Virus record (IMG/VR): IMGVR_UViG_3300022602_000508
Coordinates: 1 to 20,513 of that record
From: a virus
Reading direction: 5' to 3' (one strand)
DNA length: 20,513 nt
Shown piece after piece: positions 9,301 to 18,174 of the stretch (positions within the stretch are counted from its first letter, which is position 1; each line of letters opens with the position of its first letter). The notes under the pieces were generated by a model. It saw only the letters and a list, made by a program, of their open reading frames with translations. It did not search any database and was not told the DNA's origin. The position numbers and the translations under genes were made by a program.

Positions 9301-12300
9301 TACATGTGGAATGATCTCGCTGCTGGATTGATACGACAAGGTCCGCGAGCGGGAATATACCTGCCAGGTGTGCGTCCTGGTTTGTTAAGTTGTATACCTG
9401 TAGACGCACAGGGTAGCCTGTTACCTCCAATATTGGCTGGCACAGTGGTAGGACAGCCTAGCCAAGCACAGGCTTCTGCTGCATGGGTATTTGGCGACGG
9501 TAGTCCAATAGAATCAGTATGGATCTACAGTAACGACTATAGCTTTGTAATTGCGCAATATAGCTATCTGATGAAACCTGCGCAATTCATAGAATACAAC
9601 TGGGACACTTTGCGCCAGCTCACAGTGTTTCCGCAGCAAGAGACCAGCCAGAGCATTTACATTGACACCTATAACAGGCGTTCGAACGCTGATCTCTATG
9701 TGCATCGAGAGAATCCCAGTGCCATTGGCGGCAACATCAATGTTCCAAACGAAAGCACTCTAACCTACTATGGTAGCGGTGGTATACAGCACTGGATAAC
9801 AGAATATGTGGTGAGCCAAAACCTTAATGTCACGCAATATTTTGGCAGCATAGTTAGAGGCACAACTGCACAGTTGGCCCATCAAGCTGGCGGATTCGTG
9901 GCCAGTAACCTCTATCTCACAGCAGACAGCTTTGGTCAAATAGGCTACACCAGCCAGATAATACCAAGTGAAAATGTGCACACTTATCTGTACAAAAGCG
10001 CTAGCATACGAGAAGTTTTTTACAGTGGGGCGATCATCACGCAGGTCAATGGCGGATGGCGAGTGGTAGGCTATGATAGCATAAACCAATTCTTCCTTAT
10101 CATTCCCAGCAATCTCAATGGTGCTAAGACTACTGTGGTAGTGGGGTCTGACAAAGTATTTTGGTACAAGGTAGGAGTAGATGCAGCGCAGGAAGTGCCA
10201 TACGGTACTGTGTTCACTACCAAACAAGCAGTATTTGATTTCTTGGTAAGCCTGCAAAGATACCAGGAATACCAAGGATTCGTGTTTGATCAGTTGAACG
10301 TTGAAAATAACACGACACTGGACTGGGTTCAAAGTGGAAAAGAGTTCCTATTTTGGAGCCAGGGCAACTGGGCAAATGGCAATTTCATTGCACTTAGCCC
10401 GCTAGCACTTAATGTGAAGTATCATCAAACCTTTGGCAGCGTGCAGTTTGTCAATGCTATCATTGGCGGCACCTATCCGATACTAGACAAGATAGGAGCT
10501 AGGATAGACGGTGTGAATCTCACGGTCCTTAGATATGATGACACCATCACGGTAACTCCAACTGGGACACAAAATATCTACGGTATGAGATTGTTTGCCA
10601 ACACCATAGAAAGCGTGTTGGTCATTAACAACTTAACCAGCTTCAACGATACGGTATACGATCCACTCTACAATCTTTACCAACCACGCCTCAAGCTGTT
10701 TGCCTATAGGACCAATGATTGGGATGGACGTGTTGATGCCCCTGGTTATTTCCTCTATCAGAGTGGTACTGATAACCAATGGACTTTGGTCACCAATTTT
10801 GAAAAGACAGCCAGCGATTTCACCAAATATTACAACATAGATCAGCCAAAGAATTACACCAGCATTGATCCGATTACAGGCAATCTAGTACTGAACGAAA
10901 CCACCTTAGCTGCAGTGGATGTACAGGTCATCAGTGACATGGCCAAACATCAGATTGGTTATCAACATCGACCATATCTGGCCAATCTACTGTTGGAAGA
11001 AAGCACAGAGTTCCAATTCTATCAGGGTTTCATTAAACAGAAGGGAACTCAAAGTTCATTTAATGCGCTGCTGCGCAATGCAGCTATATCACCTCCGCCC
11101 AGTCTCTATGAATATTATGAAGAATATGCATTGAGAACTGCAAGGTTTGGCAGCACGGCTCTGAACACTAGCATTGATTTCATCATTCCTCAGAACCAAT
11201 ATCGCAATGATCCTCAACAGATACAAGTTTTTGGGGTGCAGAGCACCGATAAAGAATTCAGCAGTGTTATTACTTTGATACCCAATGATCCGTTGATATT
11301 GGTACCACCAATCAGTTACAGCAGCGAGAATGATCCGCTTTTCCCCTTAATGAACACTACTGTGCCAAATTTCAACAGCGATCTGCCCACAGCAGGATAT
11401 GTGCTGGTCGGTGAAACCACTTTTACCATTGCCAATGCTACAGTGTTAAGCACGTTCTGGGAAAGCCAAAATGCTGCTGGAAATCCCATAGTCAACGGCG
11501 ACACAGTTTGGCAGTTCATCACAGAGAAACAGACCTGGGATGTTTGGAAGTTCAGCACAGCAAACGTCAACATCATCAACACCACACCCAGCATCTCCAC
11601 AGGACAGCCGACTGTGATCAACTGCAGCGGCAATGTTGGATTAAAATCAGGCGATGTGATCGTGTTAGATGGAATCAGCAATGTCAGTGCTCTGCAAGGA
11701 ACGTTCACTGTAGGTAACATAGTTGGTGGCGGAAACAGCTTCACAGTGGGCGTGAACACCTTCACAATTGGTGCTGGCGGTAACGTCACAGCTTATAAGT
11801 CCACTCGCTTTGCTACTAACTATGAGCGAGATCTCTATCCGCCATTGAACGGTTGGCAAGAAGGTGACATTGCCTATGTGGATAAAACCGGCTATGGTAT
11901 CAATGGTTGGACGGTATATCTGCGCTTAAATCACCAGTGGATGCCGCAGCGCAGCCAAACCTATGATGTCAATGCTAACCTAATGCTGCAAGGCAAGCTC
12001 TACAGCCAGAGCCAAGGCACTGTGTATGCATATCTGGAATATTATGATCCTGCCAAGGGTTTCATCCCCAGTGAAGCACGCAAGAATCTGGATCGCATCA
12101 GCATCTATGATCCTGCCAGCTATAACTCGGGTAACGTGGAAATATATCCGTTGAATGCCACACGAGCATGGGGACCCGAGCATGTGGGCGAGACCTGGTG
12201 GAACCTATCCAGCGTGAGATACTATGATTACGAGATCAGTGACAACAGCTATCGTTGGCAGCATTGGGGACAGATAGCGCCAGGTACCTCAGTGGATGTG

Positions 12301-15300
12301 TATGAATGGGTAGAAAGTCCTGTAAGCCCCGACATGTGGGCTACCTATGTGGCTAATGGCACCAGTTTTGCACAATATGGCTACAATTACACTCCAACTG
12401 GATTCGTTTTGAACAGCAATGATCCTGCATACACCACGCTGACTGAATATACCACATCGGCCAATGTGCCAATCACACGCTACTATTTCTGGGTAGGCAA
12501 TGCAACCACACTGCCGTTGCCAACCGGACGAACCATTAGCACACTGCAGATCAGAGATATCATATCCAATCCTACCGGTTATGGGGTGCGATGGTATGCA
12601 GCCATAGACAGCCGCACGATTTTGGTCAGCGGTGTGGGAAGGTATCTCAGCGGTACCGACACTGTGTTAAGCTTGCTGTACACGCACGAAGCCAACAATC
12701 AGATTGATTACAAGCAATATGATCTGCTGCGACCAAACGATCCTGACAGCCTGCCCAGTAATTTCTTCTGGAACAAATTGCAGGATAGCCTCACAGGCAA
12801 AGATGGCGAAGGTCAGAACGTGCCTGATCCCTACCTCAGCGAAATCATGCGATACGGCACTCTGATACGTCCGCGCCAAAGCTGGTTCAAGTATCGCCCC
12901 ATAGCAGCCGAAACCTATGTAGCCGAAGCCAACAAACTACTGGGGACCATATTGTTAGTTCCAGACATCAATCGCAGTAATTGGGTGGATTATTTCTATA
13001 CAGCCGAAGCGGCTCCTAGTGCAGACTACACGGTTGGTACCATCAGCAGCAGGAACGCACTGGGTGGTAACATACCCAATCTCAGCACTGTGTTGGTGCT
13101 AGGCGGTGCTGATACCAACAATCTCTGGAAGCTGTATCAATATCAGTTCAATGGTGGAAACTATCTGTGGACAGAGCTTGCTGTGCAGGCCTACAACACA
13201 CCAAACTATTGGTACTATGTAGATTGGTATCTGCCAGACAGCGGAGTGACCAGCCTTACCATACCAAACTACGTGGTACAGAACGACAACGACAGAGCAC
13301 AATATGCAGGAGTGAATGGCACCATTGTCAAGGTTTTGAACCGAGGTGATGGCTATTGGGCTCTTTATAAATGGGTCGGTAGCACTTTAGGCACATGGGC
13401 CACTGTGGGTTATCAAAACGGCACCATACAGATCAGCACAGGTGTGTACGATGGCAGCATCAACACCATGCTGTTTGGCACCACACCGTTTGACAGCACC
13501 GGCTTCGACATCTTCCCGCATGTGGAATTTGCCAGCATGATACAAGGTTTGGTAAAGGTGATATTTGCTAACCCAAATCCTGCCATACCTGGCGAGAGCG
13601 TGTACCTAAACCAACTGTTCTTCACTATGATCAACTACGTGTTAGTGGAGCAGGGTTTCGTGGATTGGTTGTTCAAGACCAGCTTCATATACCTTCGCGG
13701 ATTCAATCTTCCTCTGAGCACCAGCCAGCTCTATCAACCTGATTACAGCGATGCTCTGCTAGCCTATCTCAATGAAGTTAAACCTTATCATGCCAAGGTT
13801 CGTGCCTTTGTGACTCAGCGCACATGGCAGGACAACGCTGTGGTTTACACCACAGACTTTGACAATGAAGCAGCTGGTACCACCAGCAATCTAGCTTGGC
13901 AGCAGAACTATCTCACAAATCCTGAATTGATCAGGACTCTGAAGATCAGCCTGTTGTTTGATCGGGTGGCCAGCAACAGCGTGGGTTGGGCCAGCAAGAC
14001 ATGGAGCGTGCTTGGCTGGGAGTTTGAAAACACTACATACGGAGAACCAACCTGGGGTGCGTTTACTCGCATCAGAGATTTCTATGCGCCCACGGCAGAC
14101 ATGATACGCAAGGATGATCCTAACCTCATTCCAAACAGCGACTATCGCGGCATCATAATGGATGCACTGGGATTCCGTTTCGGACCAGGTTGGGACTTCA
14201 TGCCCTGGGATTCACCCACAGGATTTGATGCTGATCAAGCTTCATTCACCAACTATCTTGACATCATAGTCCAAGGCGGACTGGCACCAGTCTACGACAA
14301 GTTCTATGGTACTGGTATCAAGCGCACATTCCAGCTCAGCAACATACCTCAGAGCCCACAAACACCGGTGGTCTGGGCCAACGGTATGCTGCAACAGTAT
14401 GGAGTTGATTGGATCATACCAAATTGGGTAACTGATCTGCTGTTGGCAGCTGGCGGATCTGGCTATGCTGTTGGCGACCAACTGCATCTGGACATCACAC
14501 CGGCTGTGTCGCCAACTGTGTTTACAGTAACTGAAGTTGACACCAACGGGGCTATATTGGCTTGGACGCTGGACAGCAGTGGTTCCTATGATCTGTTCCC
14601 CAATGGCCCAGTTGGAGTGGTATACCCAGAGTACTCCACGGGCATTGGGGTTGGAGCACAGTTCCAGCCAACCTGGGGCGGCAGCACTTTGGTATTCTAC
14701 ACAGCACCTCTAAGCAACGCAGCTCCAAACGTGTTTGTGTTGTACACTGGCACCACTTTCGTGGCAGCGCCGACCGGCCCCATTGATATCATCAATGACG
14801 GTAACAGGTTTGCACAACCCTATGTGGACCAAGATCATCCTGAAGAGCTTTATAAGTTTAGGACTCCCAGCAGCGTGAGGTTGGATACCTACCAGCAAGC
14901 AGCAGGAGGAGCACCAGTCATCATCATGCAGATCTATCAGCTCGATGGCATGCGTGATCATTTCCCACTGGGTATCGCGCCCATGGATCAAGGCAGTGTT
15001 ATCGCTCAGATTGATGGCAAGATGCTCACATACGGATTGACCAATGATTACGTGATAAACTGGACCACCAATCAGATGGTGTTTTTGGTGCCTCCCATTG
15101 GCAAGACTCTGCAGATATTGACCATTGCCACAGGTGGAAGTGGCATAGGCATGCATGTCATAGTACCAGTGGCCTCTGGCAATGGATATCAGCCAGGTGA
15201 CATTGTCACTCTAGCAGGTGGCCAAGATGTGAATTATCGCGCAGCAAGAGTGCAGGTTGTGAGCGTCCAGGCTGTGAACGTGGCAATACAAACTGGAGGA

Positions 15301-17424
15301 TTTGGTTATAGCGTTGGTGACACCTTGATATTGTCAAATGATTATCAGAGTTCTGAGACCAATCCTGTACAACTCACGGTGACCAACGTCACAGTTAGCC
15401 ATGGCACCATCACAGCAGTAAAGCTGGTACAACCTGGACAATACACATTCACGCCAGAGATCTACAGCTATGAGACTTCTGGCATGGGATCGGGCGCTAA
15501 CATCACAGTGAACTGGGGAATTGACACCATCACTGTGGCAAGTCCGGGCGAGTATAGCATATATCCAACTGCACCAATCGCTCAGGCAAGCACAAGCGGC
15601 AGTGGCACAGGTGCTACATTCCAAAGCCTGTATGACCATCAGGTAAGCCAAAATCAATTCACATCCAACGGAATCACCAACGACTTCATGATTTCTAATG
15701 CTGTGCCAAACAACGATGCCAATCTGTTGTTGATAACTCAGAATGGCCAAATCCTAAACAGCAGCAATGCCGACATCACAGTAAACGGCAGGATAGTTAC
15801 CATCACACCTATCCCTCCGGACAACAGCATAATCACTATCTCGCTGTTTGAAAGCAGTAACTTCAGCATAGTGCATGATCAAGAGATACAGATGCAGACC
15901 AGTGTGTATGTATACTCATTGGCATTCCCTCCATTCAGCACGCAACCTCCATATCTCAGCACCACGTTGGCTAGAAATGGTAACTATCTCAACGGACCTA
16001 TCATGAGCGTGTACAGGGCAGATGGGAGCACAAACAGCTTTTCTAGCCAATACATGCCGGCGAATCCAGCTTATCTTTTGGTATATAACGGCAATTATCT
16101 CAGCACCTATCTCACCGATTATACCATCAGTGGCAACGACGTCCTGTTCTTTACACCACCAGTGGCTGGTGTCATCGTGTCGTTGGTTGTAATTGATCCT
16201 AATTTTGGATATGGTTACCAGATTGCAAACAATCAGCTGCAATTTGAAATTTCACCTCCGCTAGGTTTTGGTATCGGAGCATGGAATAACTATTATGGCT
16301 GGAGCCCCAGCGAAGCTGTGCAGCCAGAAACTGGCCAGACTGTGAAAGTGATCACATATAGCCAAGATGTCAGCTATAAGTTCCGCACTCAGACGCTGCC
16401 TGGACCAGCATATCCAAACGTGCCTGGCAACACAGCGGGTACATTCGTGCTGATAGATGCACCATACAATGACAGCACGCTTATGGTCTGGCTTAACAGC
16501 AACATGCAAACACTGTTGTATGATTACACATTGACAACTGTGTCTGCAATACCTGGTTATGCAATCACAGGATGGAATGTGTACGGGTGGAACACAGAAT
16601 ATGGCGGAGACAAAGCAGTTGTGTTTGCATCAAACATCGCTGTACAACCCAGTGATATCGTCACAGCTCAATATATGCATGCACTGCCTCAGCAGCCTGA
16701 CATAGCTTGGCGCACCATAATGAGCGACACTGCTGTGACCAGCACTGTGATCAGTGATGCAAACAAGACCGTGACTCTGTCCGAAGTCACGGTGTATAGC
16801 GAAAGCATAGAAGTGGCTAACTTGGCAGTGCTGGATCAACCAACTCTCACGCTGCCCGGTACTATTTGGATAGGTGACGAGCGCATAGACTATTGGATGG
16901 TTACCCCCGCTCCTACCAGCAGCTGGCCTGATCGCGGTTTCTTGCAGCAGCTGATCAGAGGCACATTTAACACTCCGGTTGGTAATGTAAGCACACTGTA
17001 TGATACTATCTTCTATGACGGCGACGGTCAAACCACTCTGTTTGCCACTGCTTCTGGCACGAGGCCAGCAGGTGGCAATGTGGTGGTCAGCATAGGCACA
17101 AACGTGCAGGTAGACACGGATATCAATGCAGAAGTAGGTACGTATACCATAGTAGAAAATCCAATAGGAAAACCAGCTGGCACATACGTAGGATTTGTGC
17201 AACCGCCGGTGGTTGGATGGCGCAACATCAGGCTGGCAAGTCCTCGCCTCGAAGTTCAGATCACCAGCCCCATCAGCCATCCAGTTGGTAGCACGGTCAT
17301 AGCAGCAGGTACTAATGAAACAATACCCGGCGGATATAATTGGATATCTGCACCAAACGGGTTACAGTATAGCACAAGTAGCATGGCACAGTACATGCTT
17401 GATCACCCCGGAACCAGGACATAA
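6310..17424 (+). CDS. Giant virion protein (3704 aa), baseplate/tail-fibre type, in gp7 position
   Basis: One uninterrupted frame, roughly 0.4 MDa, starts at an ATG inside the last codons of the gp6-like gene (ATGGTTGA overlap), so it is probably translationally coupled. Recognisable segments in order: an N-terminal adaptor (residues 1-145: LLPGVNQTETLTKFF, LSGYIGSKP.YYNP, LFEQEYYSW, NYTKYYWVPSG); WD-rich NWDNRGWDTQAWD (about 225-240); YQHRPYLANLLLEES with FYQGFIKQKGT (about 1550-1590); VDVYEWV (1995-2001); MRYGTLIRPRQSWF (2180-2193); KPYHAKVRAFV (2491-2501); alternating beta modules (about 2669-3410); and a C-terminal WIGDERIDYW...LIRGTFNTP segment. I recall these motifs from giant uncharacterised structural proteins of marine T4-like phages, but cannot verify it. 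By position it may replace gp7 and possibly gp8/gp10. The exact role is unknown. There is no transmembrane segment and no catalytic motif I recognise. Confidence 0.75.
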   Translation: MVEKRRVISLLPGVNQTETLTKFFAATVDHMFQPESVEFLSGYIGSKPVYYNPKTDYYIGEPTKSRNDYQLPVTALSKNTYSGSVTNIMFYHDYVNSLQFQGAVVTNQSRLFEQEYYSWSPPIDLDKLINYTKYYWVPSGPSPILLLSNTNLLVDAVGKSQFTYSGTYQLSSTGEIITGDLVFSTGLVITATNDATSSINNVPYIINNVGRAIQLLDLVGYRDPNWDNRGWDTQAWDGDATIYQKDYMTLARCPDPSNQWSANNRWFHIDVLMQSGTGSVPSYQTRAQRPIIEFSANLQLYNSGFRGRANASFVLSNVPDVFAAIVGQSRYSINGIELIDGQTILVTGDSDPLVNNRVYQVGGLSTLGVITLTEVGGPPVYGDAILVEFGTLMVNSVSYTANVQYWYNGAAWIEAQQKVLYAAPLFNLYDYDGNYLADPSVYPGSTFTGNAIFTYQTDIYASIDSELGLAPLLDQFGDYVFNNTIVSQTYTYQYNTSTTTAIQGFAYYRDNSTPVPEFNNQWYKSPQPSRQYIVNDFTVNIPTYSFTIDQVPDDNLGLFPSIYVTIIQDQSGVLLTNGVDYTVSNNIVSLKTPATAGQRVLIRSWSRGAPIHLTGYYELPPNLTANANNEQVVTISQSQFAQQFESIILNQPGLIGSPLGNNNYRDTPQILGLGQFILQHKAPLIKPMVLSSGNITVGINTVMNNTEPMQAMQFAQNQYTRFYNRFIQTLFTLSANGYTAAQSPQTWVSTALTQINLGKNPTSPWANSGIDGPQAGYTYLRSTAPTYVPPTGTRLGVSKAYMPMVYYEPLTVGYNLVIQCHDGARFVMAKDDLPLGTIEYGLTSTSDPLLLTSPVAAAWLQWELDLFNNMPDAYSNPQAMMAMDIVAYTPGKWRSSDYTLAEYLQVTYPMFDRWVISNQVDYRANTTYDPADPFTWNYSALRDKNGQSVPGYWQGIYRWFYDTDRPHLAPWEMLGFSQQPPWWTEEYGPAPYTSGNTYMWNDLAAGLIRQGPRAGIYLPGVRPGLLSCIPVDAQGSLLPPILAGTVVGQPSQAQASAAWVFGDGSPIESVWIYSNDYSFVIAQYSYLMKPAQFIEYNWDTLRQLTVFPQQETSQSIYIDTYNRRSNADLYVHRENPSAIGGNINVPNESTLTYYGSGGIQHWITEYVVSQNLNVTQYFGSIVRGTTAQLAHQAGGFVASNLYLTADSFGQIGYTSQIIPSENVHTYLYKSASIREVFYSGAIITQVNGGWRVVGYDSINQFFLIIPSNLNGAKTTVVVGSDKVFWYKVGVDAAQEVPYGTVFTTKQAVFDFLVSLQRYQEYQGFVFDQLNVENNTTLDWVQSGKEFLFWSQGNWANGNFIALSPLALNVKYHQTFGSVQFVNAIIGGTYPILDKIGARIDGVNLTVLRYDDTITVTPTGTQNIYGMRLFANTIESVLVINNLTSFNDTVYDPLYNLYQPRLKLFAYRTNDWDGRVDAPGYFLYQSGTDNQWTLVTNFEKTASDFTKYYNIDQPKNYTSIDPITGNLVLNETTLAAVDVQVISDMAKHQIGYQHRPYLANLLLEESTEFQFYQGFIKQKGTQSSFNALLRNAAISPPPSLYEYYEEYALRTARFGSTALNTSIDFIIPQNQYRNDPQQIQVFGVQSTDKEFSSVITLIPNDPLILVPPISYSSENDPLFPLMNTTVPNFNSDLPTAGYVLVGETTFTIANATVLSTFWESQNAAGNPIVNGDTVWQFITEKQTWDVWKFSTANVNIINTTPSISTGQPTVINCSGNVGLKSGDVIVLDGISNVSALQGTFTVGNIVGGGNSFTVGVNTFTIGAGGNVTAYKSTRFATNYERDLYPPLNGWQEGDIAYVDKTGYGINGWTVYLRLNHQWMPQRSQTYDVNANLMLQGKLYSQSQGTVYAYLEYYDPAKGFIPSEARKNLDRISIYDPASYNSGNVEIYPLNATRAWGPEHVGETWWNLSSVRYYDYEISDNSYRWQHWGQIAPGTSVDVYEWVESPVSPDMWATYVANGTSFAQYGYNYTPTGFVLNSNDPAYTTLTEYTTSANVPITRYYFWVGNATTLPLPTGRTISTLQIRDIISNPTGYGVRWYAAIDSRTILVSGVGRYLSGTDTVLSLLYTHEANNQIDYKQYDLLRPNDPDSLPSNFFWNKLQDSLTGKDGEGQNVPDPYLSEIMRYGTLIRPRQSWFKYRPIAAETYVAEANKLLGTILLVPDINRSNWVDYFYTAEAAPSADYTVGTISSRNALGGNIPNLSTVLVLGGADTNNLWKLYQYQFNGGNYLWTELAVQAYNTPNYWYYVDWYLPDSGVTSLTIPNYVVQNDNDRAQYAGVNGTIVKVLNRGDGYWALYKWVGSTLGTWATVGYQNGTIQISTGVYDGSINTMLFGTTPFDSTGFDIFPHVEFASMIQGLVKVIFANPNPAIPGESVYLNQLFFTMINYVLVEQGFVDWLFKTSFIYLRGFNLPLSTSQLYQPDYSDALLAYLNEVKPYHAKVRAFVTQRTWQDNAVVYTTDFDNEAAGTTSNLAWQQNYLTNPELIRTLKISLLFDRVASNSVGWASKTWSVLGWEFENTTYGEPTWGAFTRIRDFYAPTADMIRKDDPNLIPNSDYRGIIMDALGFRFGPGWDFMPWDSPTGFDADQASFTNYLDIIVQGGLAPVYDKFYGTGIKRTFQLSNIPQSPQTPVVWANGMLQQYGVDWIIPNWVTDLLLAAGGSGYAVGDQLHLDITPAVSPTVFTVTEVDTNGAILAWTLDSSGSYDLFPNGPVGVVYPEYSTGIGVGAQFQPTWGGSTLVFYTAPLSNAAPNVFVLYTGTTFVAAPTGPIDIINDGNRFAQPYVDQDHPEELYKFRTPSSVRLDTYQQAAGGAPVIIMQIYQLDGMRDHFPLGIAPMDQGSVIAQIDGKMLTYGLTNDYVINWTTNQMVFLVPPIGKTLQILTIATGGSGIGMHVIVPVASGNGYQPGDIVTLAGGQDVNYRAARVQVVSVQAVNVAIQTGGFGYSVGDTLILSNDYQSSETNPVQLTVTNVTVSHGTITAVKLVQPGQYTFTPEIYSYETSGMGSGANITVNWGIDTITVASPGEYSIYPTAPIAQASTSGSGTGATFQSLYDHQVSQNQFTSNGITNDFMISNAVPNNDANLLLITQNGQILNSSNADITVNGRIVTITPIPPDNSIITISLFESSNFSIVHDQEIQMQTSVYVYSLAFPPFSTQPPYLSTTLARNGNYLNGPIMSVYRADGSTNSFSSQYMPANPAYLLVYNGNYLSTYLTDYTISGNDVLFFTPPVAGVIVSLVVIDPNFGYGYQIANNQLQFEISPPLGFGIGAWNNYYGWSPSEAVQPETGQTVKVITYSQDVSYKFRTQTLPGPAYPNVPGNTAGTFVLIDAPYNDSTLMVWLNSNMQTLLYDYTLTTVSAIPGYAITGWNVYGWNTEYGGDKAVVFASNIAVQPSDIVTAQYMHALPQQPDIAWRTIMSDTAVTSTVISDANKTVTLSEVTVYSESIEVANLAVLDQPTLTLPGTIWIGDERIDYWMVTPAPTSSWPDRGFLQQLIRGTFNTPVGNVSTLYDTIFYDGDGQTTLFATASGTRPAGGNVVVSIGTNVQVDTDINAEVGTYTIVENPIGKPAGTYVGFVQPPVVGWRNIRLASPRLEVQITSPISHPVGSTVIAAGTNETIPGGYNWISAPNGLQYSTSSMAQYMLDHPGTRT
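14314..16539 (+). repeat. Degenerate tandem beta modules of type 'F.l.n.p ... NG....DYti ... pP..g'
   Basis: Five diverged copies were read in the last quarter of the giant protein: 14314-14430, 14998-15123, 15667-15855, 16024-16197 and 16429-16539. A lone earlier copy sits at 7990-8130. Each has a strand ending in a small turn (ANGML, IDGKM, QNGQI, YNGNY, LNSNM, TNG), then DYT/DWI/DYV/ADI, then usually a strand ending in pP..g. Such modules are common in tail-fibre head-binding regions. The repeats are protein-level; there is no exact DNA repetition. Confidence 0.65.
14428..15630 (+). repeat. GYxxGD ... GxY beta repeats in the giant protein
   Basis: A second module type is interleaved with the first. 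GGSGYAVGD...SGSYDLFP...GVGAQFQPTW spans 14428-14678. GNGYQPGD starts near 15178, GFGYSVGD near 15298, PGQYTFTP with MGSGANITVNW follows, and PGEYSIYP with GSGTGATFQ ends near 15630. The consensus G.GY..GD, then strand, then G.Y...P, then GsGa.f is a recurring element of phage tail proteins. Its function is unknown, but probably a rigid spacer or glycan-facing surface. Confidence 0.65.
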
Positions 17425-17427
17425 ATA
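17421..17427 (+). promoter_or_regulatory. ATAAATA word over the giant gene's stop codon, candidate late promoter
   Basis: ATAAATA overlaps the TAA stop of the giant gene (17422-17424) and matches seven of eight positions of the T4 late -10 TATAAATA. It lies only 5 nt before the microgene ATG, so a transcript starting about 10-13 nt downstream would lose that start codon. If it is real, it would serve the 198-aa gene at 17572. Confidence 0.25.
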
Positions 17428-17432
17428 ACATC

Positions 17433-17567
17433 ATGCCTGAACAGAAACAAGATGACAAGAAACCAGATAGTCAGTTGCCAGACGAGGATGGCACGGTGAT
17501 GATCTATGGTTTCCTACAGATCAGAGACGCACAGACCGGGCAGGTGCTGGTTAACGTGAGGGCTTGA
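17433..17567 (+). CDS. 44-aa microgene, copy of the N-terminal motif of the next gene
   Basis: An ATG frame of 44 codons fills the 147-nt gap between the giant gene and the 198-aa gene. The first 20 residues are charged and probably disordered (Lys/Asp/Pro/Gln). The rest, a GTVMIYGFLQIRD turn and TGQVLVNV, parallels the N terminus of the downstream protein (GHVLIRD, then TGEILVD) residue for residue over about 18 positions. That similarity, and the way it fits between stop and start, support real coding. Its ribosome binding site is weak (AGGA about 13 nt upstream). I infer a small virion or assembly component that folds like, or pairs with, the neighbour's N-terminal beta hairpin. It could also be a remnant of a tandem duplication. 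Confidence 0.62.
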   Translation: MPEQKQDDKKPDSQLPDEDGTVMIYGFLQIRDAQTGQVLVNVRA

Positions 17568-17571
17568 TCCG

Positions 17572-18168
17572 ATGGCAATGATTGATAACAGTGAACAATT
17601 GATCAGCGGTCATGTGCTGATACGCGATTTGGTCACTGGCGAGATACTGGTCGATAAATTCAATGCCATCAACTATGAAAATTTCTCCATCAGCTTGGCA
17701 CGTACCATAGCAGATCGTCCAGACAGCTGGATACAAGAGATGTGCTTTGGTAACGGAGGGGCCACTGTCAGCGAGATCGGTACCATAACCTATTTGCCGC
17801 CAAACGTGATTGGTCAAACCGCAGAACTTTACAATCAGACCTATTACCAGGTGGTGGATGACCAAAGCCCGTTGGATCTCGATCCCAGCCAGAATTACAT
17901 CAGTACAGCACACGTTGATGGCACTACCTACACAGATGTTATCGTGACTTGTCTGCTTGATCTGGGTCAACCATCTGGACAAGATGCTTTTGATACAGCC
18001 ACCAACATAGGTGGCACGTACGTTTTCAATGAACTGGGTCTGAAGGCGTATAGCCCAAATGGACCAAACACTGGCAGATTGCTAACCCACGTGATCTTCA
18101 GTCCGGTACAAAAAAGCTTGAACAGGCAGATACAGATTGTTTATACCATTCGCATACAGACGGTGTAA
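17572..18168 (+). CDS. Conserved tail-associated structural protein, function unknown (198 aa)
   Basis: The 198-aa product starts at ATG 17572, 4 nt after the microgene stop; GAGGG about 11 nt upstream can serve as its ribosome binding site, and a second ATG lies two codons later. The N-terminal GHVLIRDLVTGEILVDKFNAI opens the protein, followed by an FSISLARTIADRPDSWI helix, an MCFGNGGATV turn, and LYNQTYYQVVDDQ in the middle. The C-terminal half alternates strands (TDVIVTCLLD, YVFNELGLKAYS, RLLTHVIFSPVQKS, QIQIVYTIRI). This order resembles, from memory, a family of small structural proteins next to fibre genes in marine T4-like phages. No enzyme motif, signal peptide or membrane segment is visible. 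It may connect the fibre proteins that follow to the baseplate; that is inference from position only. Confidence 0.8.
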   Translation: MAMIDNSEQLISGHVLIRDLVTGEILVDKFNAINYENFSISLARTIADRPDSWIQEMCFGNGGATVSEIGTITYLPPNVIGQTAELYNQTYYQVVDDQSPLDLDPSQNYISTAHVDGTTYTDVIVTCLLDLGQPSGQDAFDTATNIGGTYVFNELGLKAYSPNGPNTGRLLTHVIFSPVQKSLNRQIQIVYTIRIQTV

Positions 18169-18174
18169 GGAGCT

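Noticed and set aside
9760-10332. 190-codon open frame on the - strand
   Set aside because: Antisense to the giant gene, with no recognisable motif and no neighbouring minus-strand genes; explained by codon bias of the real gene.
16630-17280. 216-codon open frame on the - strand
   Set aside because: It lies wholly inside the giant gene, opposite conserved-looking coding sequence. Its translation is Cys/His/Ile-rich without domain-like order, and there is no promoter or flanking minus-strand gene.
17433-17700. Programmed frameshift joining the microgene to the 198-aa gene
   Set aside because: The downstream gene has its own complete motif and ATG. Joining would duplicate the motif in one chain, and no slippery sequence is seen near the 17565 stop.
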